64,000 bases of DNA, taken from NCBI RefSeq assembly GCF_002482975.1, contig NZ_DLHA01000029.1:98624-162623 (forward strand), given 5' to 3'. This stretch comes from Flavobacterium sp. UBA7680. GTDB taxonomy: Bacteria > Bacteroidota > Bacteroidia > Flavobacteriales > Flavobacteriaceae. The notes below the pieces were generated by a model, which was not told where the DNA came from, did no database searches, and was given only the letters and a program-made list of their open reading frames with translations. Shown here one piece after another: positions 43,198 to 50,844 of this stretch; position 1 is the first letter of the stretch, and the number at the start of each line of letters is the position of its first letter. Made by a program: the position numbers and the translations under genes.

Positions 43198-43566
43198 ATG
43201 ACTTTCAACGAGAAGTATAAAGACAATGCTCTTTTAATAAAAACATTCAATTTTGCATTAAATATAATTGACTACACAACCGAACTTCAAGATCAAAAGA
43301 AATTCGTAATTGCAAATCAGTTACTAAAAAGCGGAACATCAATTGGAGCTAATTCAAAAGAGTCACAAAACGCAGAAAGCAAGGCAGATTTTATTCATAA
43401 ATTAAAAATTGCAATTAAAGAGGCGGACGAAACGGAATATTGGTTGTTTATATGTGACGCTCACAAAGCCTATCCAGATTGTAAAGACTTATTAAATGAA
43501 TTATCAGAAATTTTAAAAATTTTAAATAAAATAATATCAACATCAAAAATGAGTGCAATTAGATAA
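43198..43566 (+). CDS. Four-helix bundle protein (S23 / intervening-sequence family)
   Basis: The 122-residue product belongs to the family first found as the protein coded in 23S rRNA intervening sequences: KFVIANQLLKSGTSIGANSKESQNAESKADFIHKLKIAIKEADETEYWLF is diagnostic (the SGTSIGAN...EA..A.S..DF..KL.IA.KEA.E..YWL pattern). It folds as a four-helix bundle and pentamerises in solved cases; related bAvd proteins serve in retroelements. Here it is a free-standing gene between hmgA and hppD, flanked by copied leader sequences, and has no reverse transcriptase nearby. Role unknown. Confidence 0.9.
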   Translation: MTFNEKYKDNALLIKTFNFALNIIDYTTELQDQKKFVIANQLLKSGTSIGANSKESQNAESKADFIHKLKIAIKEADETEYWLFICDAHKAYPDCKDLLNELSEILKILNKIISTSKMSAIR

Positions 43567-43571
43567 TTTTG

Positions 43572-43652
43572 TTAATGTGCCAATTAGAAAATTATTTTAA
43601 TTATCTACATTTCAAAATTATCTCATTTTCTCATTTTCTAATTATCAAATTA
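43572..43652 (+). repeat. Repeat leader copy 2 (upstream of hppD)
   Basis: Shares TTAATGTGCCAATT (43572-43585) and TCTAATTATCAAATTA (43637-43652) with copy 1; the spacing between the two ends differs. Confidence 0.75.
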
Positions 43653-44812
43653 TGTCAAAAGAAGTAAAATCAGTAGAATACGGATTAGAAAAAATCTTTG
43701 AAGGAGCACAAGATTTCCTTCCGTTATTAGGAACAGATTATGTAGAGTTTTATGTAGGCAATGCAAAACAATCTGCACATTATTATAAAACTGCTTTCGG
43801 ATATCAGTCATTAGCTTACGCTGGGTTAGAAACCGGAGTAAAAGACAGAGCATCGTATGTTTTGAAACAAGACAAAATCAGAATTGTTTTAACTACGCCT
43901 TTAACGGCAGATTCTCCAATAAACGAGCACTTAAAAAAACATGGTGACGGTGTAAAAGTTGCAGCTCTTTGGGTTGAAGATGCTACAAAATCTTACGAAG
44001 AAACTATGAAACGCGGCGCACGTTCTTTCATGGAACCAACTGTTGAGGAAGATGAATTTGGGCAAGTTGTTCGTTCGGGAATTTACACTTACGGAGAAAC
44101 AGTTCACATTTTTGTAGAAAGAAAAAACTACAATGGTGTTTTCTTACCAGGTTACAAAGAATGGAAATCAGATTACAATCCAGAACCAACGGGATTAAAA
44201 TATATTGATCACATGGTTGGAAATGTGGGTTGGAATGAAATGAATACTTGGGTAAAATTTTACGAAGACGTAATGGGATTTGTAAATTTCCTTTCTTTTG
44301 ATGACAAACAAATTACTACAGAATACTCTGCATTGATGAGTAAAGTAATGTCAAACGGAAACGGAAGAATTAAATTCCCAATCAACGAACCAGCTGAAGG
44401 AAAGAAAAAATCTCAAATTGAAGAATATTTAGATTTCTACGGCGGACCTGGAATTCAGCATATTGCTATTGCTACAGATGATATTATTAAAACAGTATCG
44501 CAGCTAAGAGCACGCGGTGTTGAATTTTTATCAGCTCCTCCTCACACCTACTATCAGGCAATTCCTGAAAGATTAGGAGTTCATATGGATATGATGAAAG
44601 AAGATATTAATGAAATTGAAAAGCTTGCCATCATGGTCGATGCCGATGAAGATGGTTATCTTTTACAAATATTTACTAAGCCGGTTCAGGACCGACCTAC
44701 CCTTTTCTTCGAAATTATTCAAAGAATGGGTGCAAAAGGATTTGGCGCAGGTAACTTTAAAGCCCTTTTTGAGTCAATTGAGAGAGAACAGGAATTGAGA
44801 GGTACATTATAA
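43652..44812 (+). CDS. hppD: 4-hydroxyphenylpyruvate dioxygenase
   Basis: The 386-residue product turns 4-hydroxyphenylpyruvate into homogentisate. Iron ligands are in YIDHMVGNV (His), IQHIAIATDDI (His) and PTLFFEIIQRMG (Glu). The end GAKGFGAGNFKALFESIEREQELRGTL is the conserved C-terminal helix lid. The enzyme supplies the substrate of hmgA. Start ATG at 43652 overlaps the last base of the repeat leader. No terminator was clear before the next promoter at 44922. Confidence 0.97.
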   Translation: MSKEVKSVEYGLEKIFEGAQDFLPLLGTDYVEFYVGNAKQSAHYYKTAFGYQSLAYAGLETGVKDRASYVLKQDKIRIVLTTPLTADSPINEHLKKHGDGVKVAALWVEDATKSYEETMKRGARSFMEPTVEEDEFGQVVRSGIYTYGETVHIFVERKNYNGVFLPGYKEWKSDYNPEPTGLKYIDHMVGNVGWNEMNTWVKFYEDVMGFVNFLSFDDKQITTEYSALMSKVMSNGNGRIKFPINEPAEGKKKSQIEEYLDFYGGPGIQHIAIATDDIIKTVSQLRARGVEFLSAPPHTYYQAIPERLGVHMDMMKEDINEIEKLAIMVDADEDGYLLQIFTKPVQDRPTLFFEIIQRMGAKGFGAGNFKALFESIEREQELRGTL

Positions 44813-44921
44813 AAACGCATTATTTTTGCATTATGCAGAAAAATTCTCCGTAAAACGTTGATTTTAATGCAAATGTTATGTTAAACTTGACTTTTGCTAT
44901 TTATTTTTTGAACTTTCTATC

Positions 44922-44929
44922 TATCTTTG
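44922..44929 (+). promoter_or_regulatory. -7 element of the candidate small RNA
   Basis: TATCTTTG matches TAnnTTTG and is followed by GCACTCGCAAA, a context often seen at strong Bacteroidota promoters. TTG at 44894-44896 lies 25 bases upstream. Confidence 0.55.
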
Positions 44930-44935
44930 CACTCG

Positions 44936-45044
44936 CAAATCAAGAAGGGGTGGTTTCCTTCTGAATTGATATAAATTTCATAATTTATAGTTTTTTGGTT
45001 AGTTAATAGCATAAAAACTCAGTCATCCTTGACTGAGTTTTTTT
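44936..45044 (+). ncRNA. Candidate small RNA (possibly Flavo-1-like), about 110 nt
   Basis: Between a -7 element (44922) and a perfect terminator (45015-45044) lies a transcript-sized region with no ORF. It begins with a two-part hairpin: ATCAA (44939-44943) pairs with TTGAT (44966-44970), and GAAGG (44944-44948) with CCTTC (44957-44961), with GGTGGTTT in the loop. An AT-rich middle follows. A second promoter starts inside the terminator. The size and lineage recall the Flavo-1 RNA class, but I could not check the consensus. It could also be a leader of the next gene. Confidence 0.55.
45015..45044 (+). terminator. Terminator of the candidate small RNA
   Basis: AAACTCAGTCA (45015-45025) pairs perfectly with TGACTGAGTTT (45030-45040), tetraloop TCCT, T run to 45044. 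Confidence 0.9.
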
Positions 45045-45059
45045 GTTTTGGTACATTTG
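45029..45059 (+). promoter_or_regulatory. Promoter of the DUF3108-TDO pair
   Basis: TTG at 45029-45031, 20 bases, TACATTTG at 45052-45059. The -33 element is part of the preceding terminator stem. Confidence 0.7.
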
Positions 45060-45110
45060 GAATAGAATTTGCATTTATCTACCTTTATAATGAAATGTAA
45101 AAATTGTACT

Positions 45111-45881
45111 ATGAAAAAGTTCATTCTCGCTATATTTATTCTCACCACTTTAGCTTTCGATACTCAAAAAGAAAATGCTTTTGATACTGGGGAATATTTC
45201 AAATTTAGAATTCATTACGGAATCGTAAACGCCGGTTATGCAACTCTTGAAGTTAAAGATGCCACAATAAATAATAAAAAAGTTCATCACGCTGTTGGTA
45301 AAGGATATACAACCGGAATGTCAAAATTTTTCTTCAAAGTTGAAGATTTATACGAAAGTTATTTTGACAAGGAAAACGGAAATCCTTATCGCTTTGTCAG
45401 AAAAATTGACGAAGGTGGTTACACTAAAAATCAGGAAGGTTTTTTTGACCAAAGTGACAATAGAGTTTTGGTAAAAGATTATAAACGAAAGACTGAAAAA
45501 ACGATTGTAATTACTGACAATGTGCAGGATATCGTCTCGTCTTTTTACTTCTTAAGAAACCATCCAAATATTGATAAATTAAAATCGGGCGAATCGATTA
45601 CGATTGACATGTTTTTTGATGATGAAATCACAAAATTTAAGTTAAAATATGTAGGCCGTCAAGATATTACAACTAAATTTGGGACGGTTTCTACGATGGT
45701 CTTTAAGCCACTTGTACAAACAGGAAGAGTTTTTAAAGAAAAAGAAAGTTTAACGCTCTGGATTACAGATGACGACAACAAAGTTCCGATTAGAATTAAA
45801 GCGGATTTGGCTGTTGGATCTCTAAAAGCAGATCTTGATGAATATAAAGGATTGAAAAATCCATTTAAAGTTAAAAAATAA
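45111..45881 (+). CDS. DUF3108 domain protein
   Basis: Start at the ATG at 45111 (256 residues) gives a signal peptide (KKFILAIFILTTLAFDTQ); ATG codons at 45069 and 45090 would add residues without sense and lie close to the promoter. The body fits DUF3108: FRIHYGIVNAGYATLEVKDA, VEDLYESYFDKENGNPYRFVRKIDEGGYTKN and VPIRIKADLAVGSLKADLDEY. Members are secreted beta-rich proteins of unknown function, sometimes linked with lipid or envelope maintenance. Its stop overlaps the next start by one base (TAATG). Confidence 0.85.
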   Translation: MKKFILAIFILTTLAFDTQKENAFDTGEYFKFRIHYGIVNAGYATLEVKDATINNKKVHHAVGKGYTTGMSKFFFKVEDLYESYFDKENGNPYRFVRKIDEGGYTKNQEGFFDQSDNRVLVKDYKRKTEKTIVITDNVQDIVSSFYFLRNHPNIDKLKSGESITIDMFFDDEITKFKLKYVGRQDITTKFGTVSTMVFKPLVQTGRVFKEKESLTLWITDDDNKVPIRIKADLAVGSLKADLDEYKGLKNPFKVKK

Positions 45882-46822
45882 TGAACCCTACTGATCATTC
45901 AGAATCAATTTTAAAAGAAATTGACCTTAAATTTCAAGCAATAAACCAAAAAACTGATGTTCAGTTAGAAGGATTACTTTGGTCAAAACCAATTACGTAT
46001 TGGGATTACATTCAAACAGATGCTCTTTTAAATTTACAAATACAACGCACAACACTTCCTGACGAAATGGTATTTATTATGTATCATCAGGTTAATGAAT
46101 TGATATTTAAAATGATTTTGTGGGAAATCGATCAAATCGCAGACACACAAAATATTCAGGTTGATTTTTTCAGTGAAAGACTTTCCAGAATTACCCGTTA
46201 TTTTGATATGCTGACAAATTCGTTCAGTATTATGGAAAACGGAATGGAAGTCGATCAATATATGAAATTCAGAAATACACTTACTCCTGCAAGCGGTTTT
46301 CAAAGTGCTCAATACAGATTAATTGAATTTGCTTCGACAGATGTTATCAATTTAACTGACCGCAGATACAAAGCAAACTTTGACGAAAATACAGATTTAG
46401 AAACTACTTTCGAACACCTTTATTGGCAAGCCGCTGGAAAAGATTATCATACTGGGGAAAAATCATATTTACTTCAGGAATTCGAAAACAAATATAAAGT
46501 TCAGTTTTTGAGACAAATGTCTACGTTTAAGACTAAAAATATTTGGCAGAAATTCACACAATTACCTATCGAAGACCAGCAAAACCAAGAATTAATTCAT
46601 GCAATGCGTCATTACGACAAAACAGTGAACATTACCTGGGTTATGCAGCACCTTAATACTGCAAGAAAATACATCTTAGAAAGTGGAAAAGGTAACGGCG
46701 AAGCAACCGGTGGAAGTGACTGGCAAAAATATATGCATCCAAAATACCAAAGACGCATCTTTTTTCCTAAATTGTGGACCGAAGAAGAATTGTCCAATTG
46801 GGGAAATGAAGATCTACTTTAA
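45881..46822 (+). CDS. kynA: Tryptophan 2,3-dioxygenase-family protein
   Basis: The 313-residue product has the heme dioxygenase blocks: YWDYIQTDALLNLQ, MYHQVNELIFKMILWEI, FRNTLTPASGFQSAQYRLIEF, and WVMQHLNTARKYI (axial His) followed by ATGGSDWQKY in place of the usual GTGGS(S/T). It opens the indole ring of tryptophan to N-formylkynurenine. Coupled in translation with the DUF3108 gene. Near the tyrosine genes hmgA and hppD, so the area handles aromatic amino acids. The remaining kynurenine genes are not in the window. Confidence 0.92.
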   Translation: MNPTDHSESILKEIDLKFQAINQKTDVQLEGLLWSKPITYWDYIQTDALLNLQIQRTTLPDEMVFIMYHQVNELIFKMILWEIDQIADTQNIQVDFFSERLSRITRYFDMLTNSFSIMENGMEVDQYMKFRNTLTPASGFQSAQYRLIEFASTDVINLTDRRYKANFDENTDLETTFEHLYWQAAGKDYHTGEKSYLLQEFENKYKVQFLRQMSTFKTKNIWQKFTQLPIEDQQNQELIHAMRHYDKTVNITWVMQHLNTARKYILESGKGNGEATGGSDWQKYMHPKYQRRIFFPKLWTEEELSNWGNEDLL

Positions 46823-46845
46823 TTTCCTACAAAAAAATTAAGAGT

Positions 46846-48066
46846 TTGAAAAAAGCATTCGTAATTATAATAGTATTATTTTCAATATTTTCATGTACTA
46901 AAACAGAGGAAAAAGTTGAAATTAAAATTACAAAACCAAAAACCAAAAAAGTAGAGTTTGGTTTTAATTACGCTGATTTTAATGTTGTTAATGATACCAT
47001 TTCCAAAGGAGATTCTTTTGGATCTATTTTGCAAAGTCAAAATATCGCCGACAAAAAAGTATACGATATTGTTGAACAGGTTAAAGACACTTTTGATGTA
47101 AGAACTATTCGTTACAACAAACCTTTTACATTACTTCGTTCAAAAAATAAAACAAATAATCTTCAGGTTTTTATTTATCAGCCAGATGCTTTAACTTATT
47201 ATGTAATCGATTTAAGAGATAGTATTGCAAAAGCGTATAAAAAAATAAAACCGGTTACTTTAAAAAGAAAAATTATTGGCGGCGTTTTAAAAACTTCATT
47301 ATCTGAAACTTTAGGAGATGAAGATGTAGAAACTGCACTTGCCAGCAGAATCACAAAAGTATTTTCTTGGTCAATTGACTTCTTCAAACTTAAAAAAGGA
47401 GATCGTTATGGTTTAATTTTTACAGAACGCTTTATAAACGGAAAAACCTACGACGGTGTTGAAGATCTTGAAGCTGCGTTTTTTGAATATAAAGGAAAAA
47501 TCGTTTATGCTTTTCCTTTTGAAAAAGATACTCTTTCAGGAAAAATTGAATATTATGATGATGAGGGAAAAACGTTGAAAAACTTCTTCTTAAAAACTCC
47601 AATTAAATTCAGCCGAATCACTTCGAGATTTACCATGAACAGGTTTCATCCTGTACAACATACCTGGAAAGCACACAAAGGAACTGATTATGCAGCTCCA
47701 ACCGGAACGCCAATTTCAACAACGGCATCTGGAGTGGTTGAAGCAACTGGATATACTGCAGGAAACGGAAACTTTGTAAAGGTAAAACACAACGGAACTT
47801 ATTCTACTCAATATTTACACATGTCCAGAATTTTAGTGCGCCGTGGACAACGTGTTACACAAGGACAAACAATTGGTTTAGTTGGAAGTACAGGTTTAGC
47901 TTCTGGCCCTCACGTTTGTTACCGTTTCTGGAAAAATGGTGTTCAGGTAGATGCGCTTCGATTGAATTTGCCAACCGGAGAATCTTTAACCGGAAATGAT
48001 AAAACCCGTTTCTTTAAACAAATCGAACCTTTGAAAAGAGAGTTAGACAGTATTGGGAATTTGTAA
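46846..48066 (+). CDS. M23-family peptidase lipoprotein with Cys in the HxH motif
   Basis: The 406-residue product starts with TTG at 46846; it gives a lipoprotein signal with Cys17 (FSIFSC), and no ATG lies suitably. The N-terminal half (residues 50-230) matches the family's helical/OapA-like part. The C-terminal LytM domain has HKGTD (His277, Asp281), YLHMS (His325) and GPHVCYRF: the normal HxH is HVC, so Cys358 replaces the last zinc His. Cys can bind zinc, so activity is possible. It should cut peptidoglycan peptide bridges in the periplasm. It comes 23 bases after kynA. Confidence 0.9.
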   Translation: MKKAFVIIIVLFSIFSCTKTEEKVEIKITKPKTKKVEFGFNYADFNVVNDTISKGDSFGSILQSQNIADKKVYDIVEQVKDTFDVRTIRYNKPFTLLRSKNKTNNLQVFIYQPDALTYYVIDLRDSIAKAYKKIKPVTLKRKIIGGVLKTSLSETLGDEDVETALASRITKVFSWSIDFFKLKKGDRYGLIFTERFINGKTYDGVEDLEAAFFEYKGKIVYAFPFEKDTLSGKIEYYDDEGKTLKNFFLKTPIKFSRITSRFTMNRFHPVQHTWKAHKGTDYAAPTGTPISTTASGVVEATGYTAGNGNFVKVKHNGTYSTQYLHMSRILVRRGQRVTQGQTIGLVGSTGLASGPHVCYRFWKNGVQVDALRLNLPTGESLTGNDKTRFFKQIEPLKRELDSIGNL

Positions 48067-48087
48067 ATATCTGTAATCAAAAGCCGA

Positions 48088-48708
48088 ATGAAAAATTCAC
48101 GTCTTAAAACAATTTACAACGATACTTTTTCAGGCTTAAAATTATATTACAGAGATACTGATTTGCCTGATAATTTAATTTCAAATTATAAAATTGGGCA
48201 AATAATTCAGGAAAAAGGTTTTACAGATATGACTTCTATTGACGGCGGACTTTCAGGCAATTTCAGATATTTAATTGCCAGCGCTCATGCCAAAGATTTA
48301 TCTAAATTCAATCCAGACTCGGCAAAAATTGGTCATTTTCTTTTAGATACGATTGCTTATTTTAAAGTATTGGATATTCAGAAAATTGGTAACAAAACAC
48401 AAGTTTTTCTTTTAAACATTCCAGACAATTCCATTTTGCTTTTAAAAAATTCATCGTCAAATTTGGAAGATGAGATTATAGAAAAAGCAAGAAGAAAATT
48501 TGAATCTAAAATTCATTTAGCTTTAATTCCAGAATTACAAACAGAAAGCTGGAAAGAAAGAACAAAATCTCCTCTCGGAATGAATGATGATGGAGAATTG
48601 TTTTTTGACGATTCGAAGATTAAAGTTGAATCACCTAAAAGAATCGAAATCAATATCGAGAAAAAAACTATTGAAGTTAATAAAAAGCCTTGGTGGAAGA
48701 TTTGGTAA
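48088..48708 (+). CDS. Hypothetical cytoplasmic protein
   Basis: The 206-residue product has no signal peptide or membrane span. Its first part (GLKLYYRDTDLPDNLISNYKIGQIIQEKGFTDMTSIDGGLSGNFRYLIASAHAKDL) and the middle (KIGNKTQVFLLNIPDNSILLL) suggest a mixed alpha/beta fold; the end is charged (EINIEKKTIEVNKKPWWKIW). No known family was recognised. It is 21 bases after the M23 gene, so it shares the transcript. Confidence 0.7.
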   Translation: MKNSRLKTIYNDTFSGLKLYYRDTDLPDNLISNYKIGQIIQEKGFTDMTSIDGGLSGNFRYLIASAHAKDLSKFNPDSAKIGHFLLDTIAYFKVLDIQKIGNKTQVFLLNIPDNSILLLKNSSSNLEDEIIEKARRKFESKIHLALIPELQTESWKERTKSPLGMNDDGELFFDDSKIKVESPKRIEINIEKKTIEVNKKPWWKIW

Positions 48709-48723
48709 TCAAAATCAACAACA

Positions 48724-49569
48724 TCACTTGCAAAACTTCTTTCTAAACTCAGACGGATTCATTCCTTTATGTTTTCTAAAAACTTTATTTAAATGACTTT
48801 CGTCGGAAAAATTTAATTCGTCTGCAATTTCATTAATGCGCATATCGCTGTTTAAAAGTCTGGCTTCAATCAATCTTAATTTATAGTTTGCAATATATTC
48901 CTGCAGCGTTTCTCCAGTTTGTTTCTTAAAATATTTTCCTAAATAATTAAGCGAAATATTAAAATGATCGCTTACTCTTTCTGCTTTTAATTGTTTTGAA
49001 TTGTAGATGTTTTCCTGAATATAATGCAGAATTTCTAAAACCATTTCTCCCGTTGTTTCTTTAATATTCTTCGGAAGTTTTAGAGCAATATTTCTCGCTA
49101 CAATTGTAATTATCGTATTTACAATCTGCTCAATAATTTTTTGATGATAAATCTGCTGATTATTTAGTTCCTGAATTATACTTTCAATCAGCGAAGCAAT
49201 TAAAGGTTTATCAATTGTATTTTTTAGAATACAGCCGGGACGATGACTTGCATTTTGAAGAATATATTCCATTCGTAAAACCGTTTCCGATTGTCCGTTT
49301 TGAGAATTTGCTTTGATATAATATTCATTAAACCGAAGAAAAAAGAATTTTGTTAGCGTTGTAATTTCAAACGAATGAACATCTTGTGGCGCTACCAGAA
49401 ACAGATTTCCTTTTCGATATTGGAATTTATTATCATTAATAACCTGAACTCCCGTTCCATCAACCACATAAATCAATTCAAAGAAGTTGTTTTTCCGAAT
49501 GGTTTTCGGAAACTGTTCCAATTCTTTAAAATCAACTTCAAACGGAAGATATAAATTCGTATTTGTCAT
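48724..49569 (-). CDS. AraC-family transcriptional regulator
   Basis: Start at the ATG at 49569 (281 residues). The N-terminal 100 residues form a cupin (FELIYVVDGTGVQVINDNKFQYRKGNLFLVAPQDVHSFE); the C-terminal region has two helix-turn-helix units ending with the AraC signature RLIEARLLNSDMRINEIADELNFSDESHLNKVFRKHKGMNPSEFRKKF. It is divergent from an SDR gene 95 bases away, which it probably controls. The spacer has the -7 element for the SDR gene at 49628. Confidence 0.93.
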   Translation of the reverse strand: MTNTNLYLPFEVDFKELEQFPKTIRKNNFFELIYVVDGTGVQVINDNKFQYRKGNLFLVAPQDVHSFEITTLTKFFFLRFNEYYIKANSQNGQSETVLRMEYILQNASHRPGCILKNTIDKPLIASLIESIIQELNNQQIYHQKIIEQIVNTIITIVARNIALKLPKNIKETTGEMVLEILHYIQENIYNSKQLKAERVSDHFNISLNYLGKYFKKQTGETLQEYIANYKLRLIEARLLNSDMRINEIADELNFSDESHLNKVFRKHKGMNPSEFRKKFCK

Positions 49570-49627
49570 TAGGCTAAAATACAGTTTTAGTACCAATAAG
49601 TACAATTTTCGGCGAAAGCTAACCTCT

Positions 49628-49635
49628 TAATTTTG
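49628..49635 (+). promoter_or_regulatory. -7 element for the SDR gene
   Basis: TAATTTTG matches TAnnTTTG, 29 bases before ATG 49665. GTAC half-sites (49597 region) upstream could bind the AraC regulator; speculative. Confidence 0.45.
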
Positions 49636-49664
49636 TTTCAGATAACAAACTAAAATCTACAAAA

Positions 49665-50225
49665 ATGAGAATACTTTTAATTGGAGCAAATGGAGAAATT
49701 GGCAAAATACTAAATCCGGCTCTGGCAAAAAATCATGAAATTATTACGGCAGGAAGAAACAACGGTGATTTTAAAATCGATTTATCAGATTCAAAATCAA
49801 TAGAAAAATTATTCGAAGAAGTTAAAAATATTGATTCCTGTATTTGCGTTGCGGGCGATTGTTTTACGGGAGATTTATTTTCGCTTGACGAAGAAAAATT
49901 AAATATCGGCATTAAAAATAAATTACTGGGGCAGATAAATCTGGTTTTAATTGGACAAAAATATTTAAACGATAACGGATCATTTATATTGACTTCAGGA
50001 AAAATGGGTGATAAACCTGTGAAGAATAATATTAGCAAAGCAATTGTAAATGGCGGCATTAATAGTTTCGTGTTTTCGGCTTCGCTGGAATTAAAAAGAG
50101 GAATTAGAATAAACGCAATAAGTCCGGCAAAGGTTTCAGACATTCCGACTGAAGATTTAATAAATGCTTATACAAAAAGTATTGAAGAGTCTATAAATGG
50201 AGAAATTATTAAAGTAAACTATTAA
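49665..50225 (+). CDS. Short SDR-family oxidoreductase
   Basis: The 186-residue product has the nucleotide-binding start ILLIGANGEIGKIL and a late block FILTSGKMGDKPVKNNISKAIVNGGINSFVFSASLEL. It is about 60 residues shorter than classical SDRs. The SDR active-site Tyr-x3-Lys is not visible: the position corresponding to Tyr reads NNISKAI, so the Tyr is absent and catalysis by the classical route is doubtful. Divergent from the AraC gene and followed after 10 bases by a lipocalin-like gene. Confidence 0.85.
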   Translation: MRILLIGANGEIGKILNPALAKNHEIITAGRNNGDFKIDLSDSKSIEKLFEEVKNIDSCICVAGDCFTGDLFSLDEEKLNIGIKNKLLGQINLVLIGQKYLNDNGSFILTSGKMGDKPVKNNISKAIVNGGINSFVFSASLELKRGIRINAISPAKVSDIPTEDLINAYTKSIEESINGEIIKVNY

Positions 50226-50235
50226 AATTTTAAAG

Positions 50236-50724
50236 ATGAAAAAAGCAGCTTTCCTATTATTACTATTCGTTTTAAATTCGGCTATTGCGCAAAAATCGAA
50301 ATCTGACTTTTTAGGTTCATGGACTTTGGTTTCGGTAGAAAACAAAAATTCTGACGGAACAAAAAATTTTCCGTATGATGTAAATCCAAAAGGGACTTTG
50401 CTTTTTGATGAAAAAGGAAATTACGCCATTCAGATATATAAAAATGAAAGAGCAAAAATAGTTTCGGGCGATAAAAACAAATGCACTCCCGAAGAAAATG
50501 CGGCAATTGTGCAAGGAAGTAATTCGCATTTTGGCGAATATGAAATTGACGACACAAATAAGATTATTACTTTTAAAATAAAAACCGCTTCGTTTCCAAA
50601 CTGGGAAGGAACCATCCAAAAGCGATCTTATACTTTGATAAATAACGAACTTAAATATGTTGTAACTAATACAACGCAAGGAGGAAAATCGGTCACGGCA
50701 GAAGTTGTCTGGAAAAAATTGTAG
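50236..50724 (+). CDS. Lipocalin-like domain protein
   Basis: The 162-residue product has a signal peptide (KKAAFLLLLFVLNSAIAQ) and the lipocalin-like opening FLGSWTLVSVENKNSDGT...PKGTLLFDEKGNYAIQI, followed by beta strands (FGEYEIDDTNKIITF, KRSYTLINNELKYVV). Lipocalin-like domain families bind small molecules. It is 10 bases from the SDR gene, so both belong to an AraC-controlled unit. Ligand unknown. Confidence 0.8.
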   Translation: MKKAAFLLLLFVLNSAIAQKSKSDFLGSWTLVSVENKNSDGTKNFPYDVNPKGTLLFDEKGNYAIQIYKNERAKIVSGDKNKCTPEENAAIVQGSNSHFGEYEIDDTNKIITFKIKTASFPNWEGTIQKRSYTLINNELKYVVTNTTQGGKSVTAEVVWKKL

Positions 50725-50799
50725 TGCAGATTCATAAAACGTTTTCGCAACTAATTGTTATATAATCATGAAGCGTTACCCTTTTAAAAGTTATTTCAG

Positions 50800-50807
50800 T
50801 ATTTTTG
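50800..50807 (+). promoter_or_regulatory. -7 element for pgi
   Basis: TATTTTTG matches TAnnTTTG, 37 bases before the pgi start. Confidence 0.45.
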
Positions 50808-50844
50808 TGTTTCTAAAAAAAACAATCTCAATAATAAAATAAAA

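Noticed and set aside
50282..50679. Several overlapping minus-strand ORFs of 61-120 residues
   Set aside because: They are shadows of the lipocalin-like gene; none shows a promoter or a known motif.
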